From: Lactobacillus sp. Sy-1
Lineage (GTDB): Bacteria > Bacillota > Bacilli > Lactobacillales > Lactobacillaceae
Assembly: GCF_019303535.1 (NCBI RefSeq)
Contig: NZ_JACCIU010000001.1
Coordinates: 124,001-188,000 of the forward strand
Reading direction: 5' to 3'
Length of the DNA stretch: 64,000 bases
Shown here: piece after piece, positions 53,364-64,000 of the stretch
Numbering within the stretch: the first letter of the stretch is position 1
Layout: the number at the start of each line of letters is the position of its first letter
Position numbers and translations under genes: made by a program
Notes under the pieces: generated by a model
Told to the model about the DNA's origin: nothing
The model's database searches: none
What the model saw: the letters and a program-made list of their open reading frames with translations, nothing else

Positions 53364-54839
53364 TTGGCAACTGAACAAACTGCTTTGCTAACGCTTTTTG
53401 GTGCAACTGGTGACTTAGCTTCACGGAAGTTGTATCCTGCCCTTTTCAATTTATATAAAAAGGGAGAAATTAAGGAACATTTTGCATTAATCGGTACTGG
53501 TAGAAGAGAATGGGATGACGATAAATTTCGTTCCGTTGTTTCCGATTCAGTTAAAGGCGCTGCTGAAAATGATCAACAAGTAAGTGACTTTGCTAGTCAT
53601 TTTTACTACAAGGCACACGATGTTACTAATCCTGAACACTACAAGGTATTAAAGGGATTAGCAGATCAATTAGATGCTAAGTACGGACTAAAAGGTAACC
53701 GAATTTTCTACATCTCATTAGCTCCTCGCTTCTTCAGCTTGGTTGCTAACAACTTAAAGCAACAAGATGTTTTCTCAGATAATGGCTTTAACCGTTTAAT
53801 TATTGAAAAACCATTTGGTCATGACTTTAAGTCAGCTCAAGAATTAAACGATTCACTAAGTTCTGCTTTTGACGAAGATCAAGTATTTAGAATTGACCAC
53901 TACTTAGGGAAGGAAATGGTTCAAAACATTGCCGCCCTTCGTTTTGGAAACCCAATGATTGAATCAGTTTGGAACAACAAGTTCATTGATAACGTTCAAG
54001 TTACCCTTGCTGAAAACATGGGGGTTGGTGAACGAGCTGGCTATTACGACACTTCCGGTGCCCTACGTGATATGGTGCAAAACCACATTATGCAAATCCT
54101 TAGCCTATTGGCAATGGATGAACCTAACAAGTACAAGGATACTGAAATCCGTGCGCAAAAGGTTAAGGCCCTTCAATCCCTTCACATTTACGACGAAGAA
54201 GAAGTGGCTAAGAACTTCGTTCGTGGTCAATACGGTGCTAAGGGGGCCCAAAAGGACTACCGTCACGAAGACAACGTCCCAGAGGATTCCAACACCGAAA
54301 CATTCGTTGCTGGAAAGCTTGAATTCCAAAACAATCGTTGGGCTGGCGTACCATTCTACGTTCGGACTGGAAAGTTATTAGCTGATAAGTTCGCTCGGAT
54401 TGACGTGGTATTCAAAAAACCTGCGCTTGATGACTTTGCACGTGCTAACGGGACCGATCCTCAATTAGTACCTAGTGTAATTACCATTAAGATCGAACCT
54501 GATTCTGGATTTGAAATGCAATTAAACAAAAAGCATGTCGGTCAAGGTTACACAACTGACAGTTTCAAGTTTACCCATGATCTCACTGATGCTGAAATGA
54601 AGGAAGTGCCACTTCCATACGAACGCCTAATCAACGACGCAATGAAGGGTGATCACACTAACTTTGCTAGTTGGGCTGAAGTTGGTCAAGCATGGAAGTT
54701 CGTTGATCAAATTGAAAAGCTTTGGAACAGTACTAAGGCTGATTTCCCTAACTACACTCCAGGGACAATGGGGCCTAAGGCTGCTGAAGAATTGCTCACT
54801 CGTTCCGGACGAAATTGGGCATTCAGAGCTGAAGATTAA
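53364..54839 (+). CDS. zwf: Glucose-6-phosphate 1-dehydrogenase
   Basis: The 491-residue enzyme has the cofactor site LLTLFGATGDLASRKLYPAL near the N-terminus, the active-site RIDHYLGKEMVQNI segment near 175-190, and IEKPFGHDF. It oxidises glucose-6-phosphate to 6-phosphogluconolactone, making NAD(P)H. It starts at TTG (MATEQT), ten bases after GGGAG; a GTG three codons earlier is too close to that site. 6-phosphogluconate dehydrogenase follows 130 bases later, and both have GCGTTTAC motifs upstream, so they may be co-regulated. Confidence 0.95.
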   Translation: MATEQTALLTLFGATGDLASRKLYPALFNLYKKGEIKEHFALIGTGRREWDDDKFRSVVSDSVKGAAENDQQVSDFASHFYYKAHDVTNPEHYKVLKGLADQLDAKYGLKGNRIFYISLAPRFFSLVANNLKQQDVFSDNGFNRLIIEKPFGHDFKSAQELNDSLSSAFDEDQVFRIDHYLGKEMVQNIAALRFGNPMIESVWNNKFIDNVQVTLAENMGVGERAGYYDTSGALRDMVQNHIMQILSLLAMDEPNKYKDTEIRAQKVKALQSLHIYDEEEVAKNFVRGQYGAKGAQKDYRHEDNVPEDSNTETFVAGKLEFQNNRWAGVPFYVRTGKLLADKFARIDVVFKKPALDDFARANGTDPQLVPSVITIKIEPDSGFEMQLNKKHVGQGYTTDSFKFTHDLTDAEMKEVPLPYERLINDAMKGDHTNFASWAEVGQAWKFVDQIEKLWNSTKADFPNYTPGTMGPKAAEELLTRSGRNWAFRAED

Positions 54840-54916
54840 TGATTTGCATAAGTTAATTCACTTTTAACGCTCTAAATGTTAAAATAGAATTGTATTAAAA
54901 TAAATAATAATATCAA

Positions 54917-54931
54917 AGTAAGCGTTTACGT
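54917..54931. promoter_or_regulatory. Candidate cre-like element upstream of gnd
   Basis: AGTAAGCGTTTACGT shares AGCGTTTAC with the zwf operator. Read on the minus strand, it fits WTGNAANCGNWNNCW with one mismatch (C for the first T). It lies about 40 bases upstream of the gnd start. Confidence 0.42.
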
Positions 54932-54969
54932 TACTTGATGAATTCTTTTATAAAGGAAGGTTTATTTCA

Positions 54970-56394
54970 ATGGCTGATCAAAAAGCAAATATTGGTGTTG
55001 TTGGGATGGCTGTTATGGGTAAAAACCTTGCCCTTAACATTGAAAGCCGCGGCTACACTGTAGGTATCTATAACCGTACTGGTTCAAAAACTGAAGAAGT
55101 TATGAAGGATCATAGTGACAAGAAGTTAGTTCCAAGTTACTCTGTGGAAGATTTCGTTAAATCACTTGAAACTCCACGTCGGATTCTTATCATGGTTAAA
55201 GCTGGTAAGGCTACTGATGCTGTTATCGATGAATTATTACCACTTCTTGATAAGGGTGATGTTTTAATCGATGGTGGTAACACTAACTTCCACGATACTA
55301 TGGCTCGTAATGCTCGTCTAGATAAGTCCGGTATTAACTTTATCGGAATGGGTGTTTCCGGTGGTGAACTTGGTGCATTGCACGGTCCATCATTGATGCC
55401 TGGTGGTCAAAAGTCAGCCTATGACTTAGTTGCCCCAATCTTGGAAAAGATTGCTGCTAAAGCTGAAGATGGCAAGCCTTGTGTTGCTTACATCGGACCT
55501 AACGGTGCAGGTCATTACGTAAAGATGGTTCATAACGGTATTGAATACGGTGATGAACAATTAATCGATGAAAGTTATGACATTTTACGTCGGGTTGCTG
55601 GAATCGATATTGATGAACTTTCAAACATCTTTAAGGAATGGAACAAGGGTGAACTTAACAGTTACCTAATCGATATCACTGGTGATATCTTAAGCCGTAA
55701 GGATGACCTTGGTTCAGGTAAGCCAATCGTTGACTTAATCCTAGATGAAGGTGCTAACAAGGGTACTGGTAAGTGGAGTTCAGAAGATGCTTTAGCATTA
55801 GGTGTTCCTCAATCAGTTATCACTGAATCAGTTTACGCTCGTTTCATCTCAATGCTTAAGGATGAAAGAGTTGCTGCTTCAAAGATTCTTCCAAAGCCAG
55901 GTCTCAAGTTAGACTTTGATAAGAAAGAACTTGTTGAAAAGGTTCGTGAAGCACTTTACTTCGGTAAGGTTATGAGTTACGCACAAGGTTTCGAACAATT
56001 ACGTTTTGCTTCCGAAAACTATGACTGGGATCTCAAGTTTGGTCAATTAGCTCAAATTTGGCGTGAAGGTTGTATCATTCGTGCACAATTCTTACAAAAC
56101 ATTACTGATGCCTTTGAAAAGGATCCTAAGTTAACTAACTTACTATTAGACCCTTACTTTACTGACATTGCTAAGAAGTACCAAGACTCAGCTCGTGAAG
56201 TTGTTGCACTTGCTACTAAGGCTGGTATTCCAGTACCTACCCTTTCAGCAGCTGTAGCATACTACGATTCATACAGAACTGAAGTTCTTCCTGCTAATTT
56301 ACTACAAGCTCAACGTGACTACTTCGGTGCTCACACTTACAAGCGTGTAGATCGTCCAGGTACGTTCCACTACCCATGGTACAAGGAACAATAA
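54970..56394 (+). CDS. gnd: 6-phosphogluconate dehydrogenase (decarboxylating)
   Basis: The 474-residue enzyme has the NADP site [35 protein letters not shown], the substrate-binding [20 protein letters not shown] and the catalytic motif [18 protein letters not shown] (Lys, His, Asn). It turns 6-phosphogluconate into ribulose-5-phosphate and CO2, the CO2-releasing step of heterofermentation. The product leads to xylulose-5-phosphate and phosphoketolase. It has AAGGAAGG before the ATG and a terminator after. It carries biased, highly expressed-type codons. Confidence 0.96.
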   Translation: MADQKANIGVVGMAVMGKNLALNIESRGYTVGIYNRTGSKTEEVMKDHSDKKLVPSYSVEDFVKSLETPRRILIMVKAGKATDAVIDELLPLLDKGDVLIDGGNTNFHDTMARNARLDKSGINFIGMGVSGGELGALHGPSLMPGGQKSAYDLVAPILEKIAAKAEDGKPCVAYIGPNGAGHYVKMVHNGIEYGDEQLIDESYDILRRVAGIDIDELSNIFKEWNKGELNSYLIDITGDILSRKDDLGSGKPIVDLILDEGANKGTGKWSSEDALALGVPQSVITESVYARFISMLKDERVAASKILPKPGLKLDFDKKELVEKVREALYFGKVMSYAQGFEQLRFASENYDWDLKFGQLAQIWREGCIIRAQFLQNITDAFEKDPKLTNLLLDPYFTDIAKKYQDSAREVVALATKAGIPVPTLSAAVAYYDSYRTEVLPANLLQAQRDYFGAHTYKRVDRPGTFHYPWYKEQ

Positions 56395-56410
56395 AATTTA
56401 ACTATGAATT

Positions 56411-56450
56411 TAAGAAGAAATACCGTCATCGGTATTTCTTTTTTTATTTT
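56411..56450 (+). terminator. Terminator of gnd
   Basis: AAGAAATACCG pairs with CGGTATTTCTT around TCAT, followed by a T run. Confidence 0.9.
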
Positions 56451-56534
56451 TTATTAATTTATAAGCATTATAAATTAATTTCGATTTAAATCGGTGTAAT
56501 ATATAAGTGAATATAAATTGAAAGGATGATCAAT

Positions 56535-58079
56535 ATGAGTGAAAGACAATTATTTACTGATTATTTCTATAGTAAGGAAGACTACGACACCCAAGATGGT
56601 GGGTATGTTCCGTTAGAAGAGCCAAAGGTTCCCCAACAGAAATTAAATATTCCTGAAATATTAACTCCAGACAAAGAAACTGATACTGATATGTACTACA
56701 CTGTTGTTTCACAGACCGGGGAAGTTCAATTACTTCCCGGACAAAAAACTAAGACCTGGGGATATAACGCCCCCCTTCTAGGTAAAACCATTATTTTTAA
56801 ACGTGGTAAGCACATCCACATTACCCTAAAAAATGAACTACCTGAACTTACTACATACCATTGGCATGGCTCTGTAATTCCTGGCGTTGCAGATGGTGGT
56901 TGTCATACCCCAGTTTATCCTGGTGAAACCAAGCAAATTGATTTTGATATTGACCAACCTGCAGCTACGCTTTGGATGCATGCTCACCCCTGTCCATCAA
57001 CTGCTGAACAGGTTTGGCACGGTCTTGCAACTGCAGTCGTAGTTAAAGATGAAGAGGAAGCTAAACTACCCCTCCCAAGAAACTACGGTGTCGATGATAT
57101 TCCATTGATTCTTCAAGACCGGCGGTTCCATGAAAATAATCAATGGGATTACCAGGCAGACTACGATCCAGATGGTGTCGCTGGTCCTACTCCAATGATT
57201 AACGGAACAATTAACCCCTACTTTGATGTAACCACTCAAAAAGTTCGCTTCAGAGTATTAGATGGTGCTAATCGTCGTGAATGGCGCCTTCATTTTGATG
57301 ATGATCTTAAATTAACCCAAATTGCTGGTGATGGAAGCCTATTACCCCATCCAGTTGACTTTACTAAGGTATTAATCGGCTGTGCTGAAAGAATGGAATT
57401 TGTTGTTGATTTTGGCCAATACAAACCTGGTGATGAGGTTGCCCTATATTCTGATGATGTGCCAATTGTCCGTTTCAGAATTCACGAATTTGCTAAGGAT
57501 GACACTAAGATTCCTGACACGTTGACTACTACCATTCCCGATCCAGAAATCACTCCCGATGCACCAATTCGGAAGGTCGTTATGTCCGGAATGGATGAAT
57601 CGGTTGCCATTAATGGTAAAAAATTTGATATGAGCCGAATCGATACTAAGACTAAGTTAAATAACGTTGAATACTGGGACGTTACAAACTCCAATGATAT
57701 GGAAGGGGGAATGTTGCATCCTTACCATATGCACGGGTGTGTGTTCAGGGTCATTTCTAGAAATGGAAAGGCGCCCCATCCAAATGAACTGGGTCTTAAG
57801 GACACAATTGAAGTTGACCCTGGTGAAACCGTCCGGCTTAAAGTTTGGTTCCCATGTGTTGGGGTCTTTATGTATCACTGCCACATTATTGAACATGAAG
57901 ATGGTGGAATGATGCTTCAATTTGAAGTTCCTGATCCAAAACATCCGGATGAATTACCACAACCATTAATGGATCACCATACACTAATGAGCGCCTTTGC
58001 GAAGGAACGGGGTGTTAAAATGGAAGACCTCAATCTAGGTGGGATGGAATCTTACCATAAAATGAATATGAAAATGTAA
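56535..58079 (+). CDS. Multicopper oxidase (laccase/SufI-like)
   Basis: The 514-residue enzyme has four copper-binding blocks: YHWHGSVIPGVADGG (about 113), TLWMHAHPCPST (about 154), HPYHMHGCVF (about 398) and the T1 site HCHIIEHEDGGMM (about 454) with Met as axial ligand. All His ligands for three copper centres are present. No signal peptide is visible, so it is predicted cytoplasmic, unlike many laccases. Members oxidise phenols, amines or Cu+. The start is ATG nine bases after AAAGG. A decayed gene follows downstream. Confidence 0.92.
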   Translation: MSERQLFTDYFYSKEDYDTQDGGYVPLEEPKVPQQKLNIPEILTPDKETDTDMYYTVVSQTGEVQLLPGQKTKTWGYNAPLLGKTIIFKRGKHIHITLKNELPELTTYHWHGSVIPGVADGGCHTPVYPGETKQIDFDIDQPAATLWMHAHPCPSTAEQVWHGLATAVVVKDEEEAKLPLPRNYGVDDIPLILQDRRFHENNQWDYQADYDPDGVAGPTPMINGTINPYFDVTTQKVRFRVLDGANRREWRLHFDDDLKLTQIAGDGSLLPHPVDFTKVLIGCAERMEFVVDFGQYKPGDEVALYSDDVPIVRFRIHEFAKDDTKIPDTLTTTIPDPEITPDAPIRKVVMSGMDESVAINGKKFDMSRIDTKTKLNNVEYWDVTNSNDMEGGMLHPYHMHGCVFRVISRNGKAPHPNELGLKDTIEVDPGETVRLKVWFPCVGVFMYHCHIIEHEDGGMMLQFEVPDPKHPDELPQPLMDHHTLMSAFAKERGVKMEDLNLGGMESYHKMNMKM

Positions 58080-58087
58080 TTAAATGT

Positions 58088-58116
58088 TTGACAATTAATT
58101 TTATATGTATTATATT
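58088..58116 (+). promoter_or_regulatory. Strong sigma-A promoter without an intact gene
   Basis: TTGACA, a 17-base spacer and TATATT are near-perfect, followed after 32 bases by GGAGGTG and an ATG. The only frame it drives is 32 codons long, so it looks like the surviving control region of a decayed gene. Confidence 0.7.
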
Positions 58117-58160
58117 ATTTATTGATGGAAAAGAAGATATTAATTTCGGAGGTGAAAAAA

Positions 58161-58259
58161 ATGACAGAATTAACATTTGATCCTGGAGCGACGAGTGAGT
58201 CGATGATGGGAAAGTTGACGTCATTTCATAAATCGCCAAGGAGCTTTCATGGTAGATAA
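58161..58259 (+). CDS. Short peptide or truncated gene start (32 codons)
   Basis: After GGAGGTG and an ATG this frame encodes MTELTFDPGATSESMMGK, then LTSFHKSPRSFHGR and a TAA. Expression signals are strong, but the peptide has no known family, signal or membrane segment. It is more likely the first part of a frameshifted or truncated gene than a functional peptide, because remnant coding sequence follows. Confidence 0.35.
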   Translation: MTELTFDPGATSESMMGKLTSFHKSPRSFHGR

Positions 58260-58387
58260 TTGATGACGACCGATTTTCCCGAAAAAACATTAATTTAATT
58301 GTTTTAATCTAATCAATCTTTTTCAATATGAAGAAGTAATTATCCAGTAATCGCTGGTTAAAACAGTTGTGAAGCGTGTATGTAGGA

Positions 58388-58538
58388 AAATTAGTTGTTG
58401 TTGATTATCTCGGTATCTTCAATTATTCCAGGGTATTGACGTACTTATAATTGAAAAGGTAATCACGTTGCTTATGATGCTTTACCTTGTGGGGAACCAC
58501 TTGGGGAGGTACTGAACAACAATTTAATTCGATATTAA
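58388..58538 (+). pseudogene. Degraded coding remnant, possibly of a flavoprotein
   Basis: Three stretches in different frames read like parts of a protein: KLVVVDYLGIFNYS, then GIDVLIIEK, then KGNHVAYDALPCGEPLGEVL. The middle one resembles the second beta strand of FAD-binding Rossmann folds, which ends in Glu. Stops and frame changes make it non-functional. The family assignment is only a guess from short motifs. It may be the rest of the gene started at 58161. Confidence 0.3.
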
Positions 58539-58560
58539 ATTTTAATTTAACATTTTTATC

Positions 58561-58600
58561 TAAAAAGACCTTCAAAGTAAATTTAAAGGTCTTTTTTTAT
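58561..58600. terminator. Terminator of the dicarboxylate symporter gene
   Basis: AAAAAGACCTTCAAA pairs with TTTAAAGGTCTTTTT and has A and T runs on either side, just after the stop at 58602 on the minus strand. Confidence 0.88.
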
Positions 58601-58601
58601 T

Positions 58602-59873
58602 TTACTTATTTGGCAGAAACTGTTTTACATATTGATCTGATTGTTCCCGATTAAATTCTTTTTCTGATTTACCTATAATTACAGTGGCTAATGAATTGCC
58701 AACCACATTAACAGCAGTCCGCCCCATATCAACCAATCGATCAATTCCGGCAATAAATGCTAATCCCGTTACTGGAATTCCAACAGTTGAAACAGTTGCT
58801 AGCAGCACTACAAATGATGCTCCCGGTACTCCTGCCATTCCTTTAGACGTAATAATTAACACTAATAATACCATTATTTGTTGACCAATGGATAGGTGGA
58901 TATTATATGCCTGAGCTAAGAAAATAACTGCTAATGATTGATAAATTGCTGAACCATCTAGGTTAAATGTATATCCAGTTGGGATCACAAATGAAACAAT
59001 CGATTTATCTACCCCAAATTTTTGCATTTTATCAATTAATCTAGGTAGTGTTGCTTCCGAACTAGCGGTAGAAAAAGCTAGTACAATTTCATCTTTAATC
59101 ACAAACAATAGATTTTTAAGACTAAATCCAAATAATTTAGCAGCAATTCCCATAAAGACAATGATAAATATTACCATTGTTGCATAAGCTAAGAATACAA
59201 AGTAACTTAACGGAGCCAGTGCCCCAACTCCCATTTGAGCAAGCGTTGCACCAATTAATGCACATACTCCAATCGGGGCTAAACTCATTACCCAGTTTGT
59301 AACCTTAAACATAACTTCAGAGACAGCGGTTAAAAAATCAACGATAATTTTACCACGTTCTCCGATTGCCGCAGTTCCTAGTCCAAAGAATACTGAAAAT
59401 ACAATTACCGGCATCATATTTCCATCACTTAATGACTTAAAAATATTAGTAGGAATCAAGTTCATCACGGTTCCCCAGCCACCGCTTTCCTTAGCTGCGT
59501 TGGCAGTTGATACGTACTTACTAATATCCTCACCCTTCAGTGCATGAATATTAATAAAGTCACCTGGATGGGCAAGATTAGCAACCACTAATCCTAATGC
59601 AATTGCAATCGTAGTCATGACTTCAAAGTAGATAATGGTTTTACCACCAATTCGACCTAACTTTTTAATATCCCCCATGCTTGCAATTCCAACAGTTAAA
59701 CAAGAAACCACAATGGGTAGTACGATCATCTGAATCAAATTAATGAACATGGTTCCAATGTTGGACATCGCAGTAATTGCAGTTTTATTTTGATAAAATA
59801 CAATTCCTAGAATAATTCCTAAACATAAACCAATCATTATTTGCCAGCCAATTGTGAGCTTAAATCTCTTCAT
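58602..59873 (-). CDS. Dicarboxylate/amino acid:cation symporter (DAACS family)
   Basis: The 423-residue membrane protein has the GltP-type pattern: about eight helices with two hairpin loops, the serine-rich AFSTASSEATLP (about 266-277), GYTFNLDGSAIYQSLAVIF and the loop SKGMAGVPGASFVVL. It takes up glutamate, aspartate or C4-dicarboxylates with Na+ or H+. The ATG follows AGAGG. It is separated from the rRNA operon only by a short AT-rich gap. Confidence 0.92.
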   Translation of the reverse strand: MKRFKLTIGWQIMIGLCLGIILGIVFYQNKTAITAMSNIGTMFINLIQMIVLPIVVSCLTVGIASMGDIKKLGRIGGKTIIYFEVMTTIAIALGLVVANLAHPGDFINIHALKGEDISKYVSTANAAKESGGWGTVMNLIPTNIFKSLSDGNMMPVIVFSVFFGLGTAAIGERGKIIVDFLTAVSEVMFKVTNWVMSLAPIGVCALIGATLAQMGVGALAPLSYFVFLAYATMVIFIIVFMGIAAKLFGFSLKNLLFVIKDEIVLAFSTASSEATLPRLIDKMQKFGVDKSIVSFVIPTGYTFNLDGSAIYQSLAVIFLAQAYNIHLSIGQQIMVLLVLIITSKGMAGVPGASFVVLLATVSTVGIPVTGLAFIAGIDRLVDMGRTAVNVVGNSLATVIIGKSEKEFNREQSDQYVKQFLPNK

Positions 59874-59985
59874 AATAATCCTCTTCTCATATATTAACTG
59901 TAAATTATGTATATTTAATTTACAAAGGTTTATTCCATTTTATCATAAATAATCGTTAATTATGCATAAATGGTGATTATTTATA

Positions 59986-60020
59986 CAAAAAAACATCCGT
60001 AAAATTAATTACGAATGCTT
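59986..60020 (-). terminator. Terminator of the rRNA operon
   Basis: On the minus strand AAGCATTCGTAATT pairs with AATTTTACGGATG, followed by a run of seven T residues. It lies a few bases after the 5S gene. Confidence 0.8.
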
Positions 60021-60026
60021 TTAGTT

Positions 60027-60144
60027 TGCGTGGCAACGTCCTATCCTTGCAGGGGGCGATCCCCCAACTACTTTCGGCGTTCAAAAGCTTAACTACTGTG
60101 TTCGACATGGGAACAGGTGTATCCTTTTGGCCATCATCACCACA
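60027..60144 (-). rRNA. rrf: 5S ribosomal RNA
   Basis: On the minus strand this about 118-base sequence starts GTGGTGATGATGG and contains the conserved core ACACCTGTTCCCATGTCGAACACAG, ending with GGACGTTGCCACGC. The terminal arms pair. It lies 73 bases after the 23S gene. Ends may be off by a few bases. Confidence 0.93.
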
Positions 60145-60217
60145 CTATTTAACTGCGAGAACTTCGTTCTCTCAAAACTAGATAATATTTTATTCTTCCC
60201 TGAGAACTACCTTACTT

Positions 60218-63130
<2,913 letters not shown>

Positions 63131-63303
63131 TATTACCACGAAGTGGTATTTGGTTAATTGAGTAAATACGAATAAACTAATATAAAAAACTCAAAATAAC
63201 GCGGTGTTCTCGGTTGAAATTGTATTTAATACAATTCAATAATTTGGAAAAATTAAAATATTATCTAGTTTTCAAAGAACCAAGTTTGACACGAATGTGC
63301 CAA

Positions 63304-63376
63304 TGGAGAATAGCGGGATCGAACCGCTGACCTCCTGCTTGCAAAGCAGGTGCTCTCCCAGCTGAGCTAATTCCCC
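63304..63376 (-). tRNA. tRNA-Ala (anticodon TGC)
   Basis: The 73-base cloverleaf on the minus strand begins GGGGAATTAGCTCAGCTGGG, has the anticodon loop CTTTGCAAG with TGC, a GGTTCGATCCC T arm and ends ATTCTCC-A. No CCA is encoded. It lies in the 16S-23S spacer. Confidence 0.97.
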
Positions 63377-63411
63377 ATACCATTTAAACTAACCAATAAT
63401 TTGATTAATAA

Positions 63412-63485
63412 TGGGCCTAAATGGACTCGAACCATCGACCTCACGCTTATCAGGCGTGCGCTCTCACCAACTGAGCTATAGGCCC
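63412..63485 (-). tRNA. tRNA-Ile (anticodon GAT)
   Basis: The 74-base cloverleaf on the minus strand begins GGGCCTATAGCTCAGTTGG, has the anticodon loop CTGATAA with GAT, a GGTTCGAGTCC T arm and ends TAGGCCC-A. It precedes tRNA-Ala in the spacer, the usual Ile-Ala pair. No CCA is encoded. Confidence 0.97.
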
Positions 63486-63566
63486 AAAAGAAGCGTGGTT
63501 CCAATAGTTTGAGAGTAGACCTCTCAAAACTAAACAAAACTATGACTGCATAAGGTTCCGAATTAT

Positions 63567-64000
<434 letters not shown>

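Noticed and set aside
58030-58290. Minus-strand 86-codon frame
   Set aside because: It overlaps the end of the multicopper oxidase and the promoter and lacks a binding site; the plus strand carries the better signals.

Overview
The window is chromosomal DNA from a low-GC Gram-positive bacterium, almost certainly a heterofermentative member of the Lactobacillaceae. The evidence is a full-length phosphoketolase, the oxidative pentose-phosphate pair Zwf and Gnd, an Spx regulator, a T-box leader, GlnR-, HrcA- and CcpA-type operators, lipoteichoic acid synthase, class Ib NrdI, and an rRNA operon of the 16S-Ile-Ala-23S-5S type. Genus or species cannot be fixed from the sequence alone. Initiation codons are unusually varied. 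Many genes start at TTG or GTG, and three (near 9757, 22239 and 33196) have a good Shine-Dalgarno sequence but only ATT or ATC at the right distance.

Layout. 1-3600: the end of purA and intact guaC, then an AT-rich ABC transporter gene flanked by two diverged copies of the guaC 3' end plus terminator, which looks like an integration scar. 3850-9760: tautomerase, amino-acid permease and a divergent class III aminotransferase, an unlisted 56-residue membrane peptide, an NmrA-type reductase and a LysM cell-wall protein. 10255-13830: a T-box-controlled NhaC-family transporter, thioredoxin/TerC and a glucosaminidase. 14000-24900: CorA, MMPL exporter, MerR regulator, NlpC/P60 hydrolase, histidine phosphatase with a small ATP-cone-like protein, LTA synthase, a potassium channel, ferredoxin/flavodoxin-NADP reductase and an alpha/beta hydrolase.

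24900-41350: PrsW-like protease, nucleoside hydrolase, Cof phosphatase, an Spx protein lacking both redox cysteines, a 5'-nucleotidase-type protein, RNase Y, a glutamine amidotransferase, an XRE regulator with a methyltransferase-like protein, RluA synthase, phosphoketolase and its neighbouring GntR regulator, YbaK/EbsC, and an HExxH membrane protein. 41500-53090: P-type ATPase, aldo/keto reductase, SemiSWEET, ammonium transporter with two GlnR boxes, small heat-shock protein with a CIRCE operator, CorC/HlyC protein, NrdI, a TcaA-like protein, an MFS transporter and a secreted Ig-like protein. 53240-59870: zwf and gnd with cre-like sites, a multicopper oxidase, a decayed gene with an intact promoter, and a dicarboxylate/amino-acid symporter. 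59986-64000: an rRNA operon on the minus strand with 16S cut by the window edge.

The genes fit together as sugar catabolism through the phosphoketolase route: Zwf and Gnd make NADPH, CO2 and pentose phosphate, and Xpk cleaves the pentose phosphate. Around this sit cell-envelope maintenance, redox/stress regulation and nitrogen uptake. I see no CRISPR array, prophage, complete insertion sequence or obvious defence island. The most unusual signals are the guaC scar, the cysteine-free Spx, the stand-alone ATP-cone-like protein and the non-AUG starts; no clearly new multi-gene system is visible.
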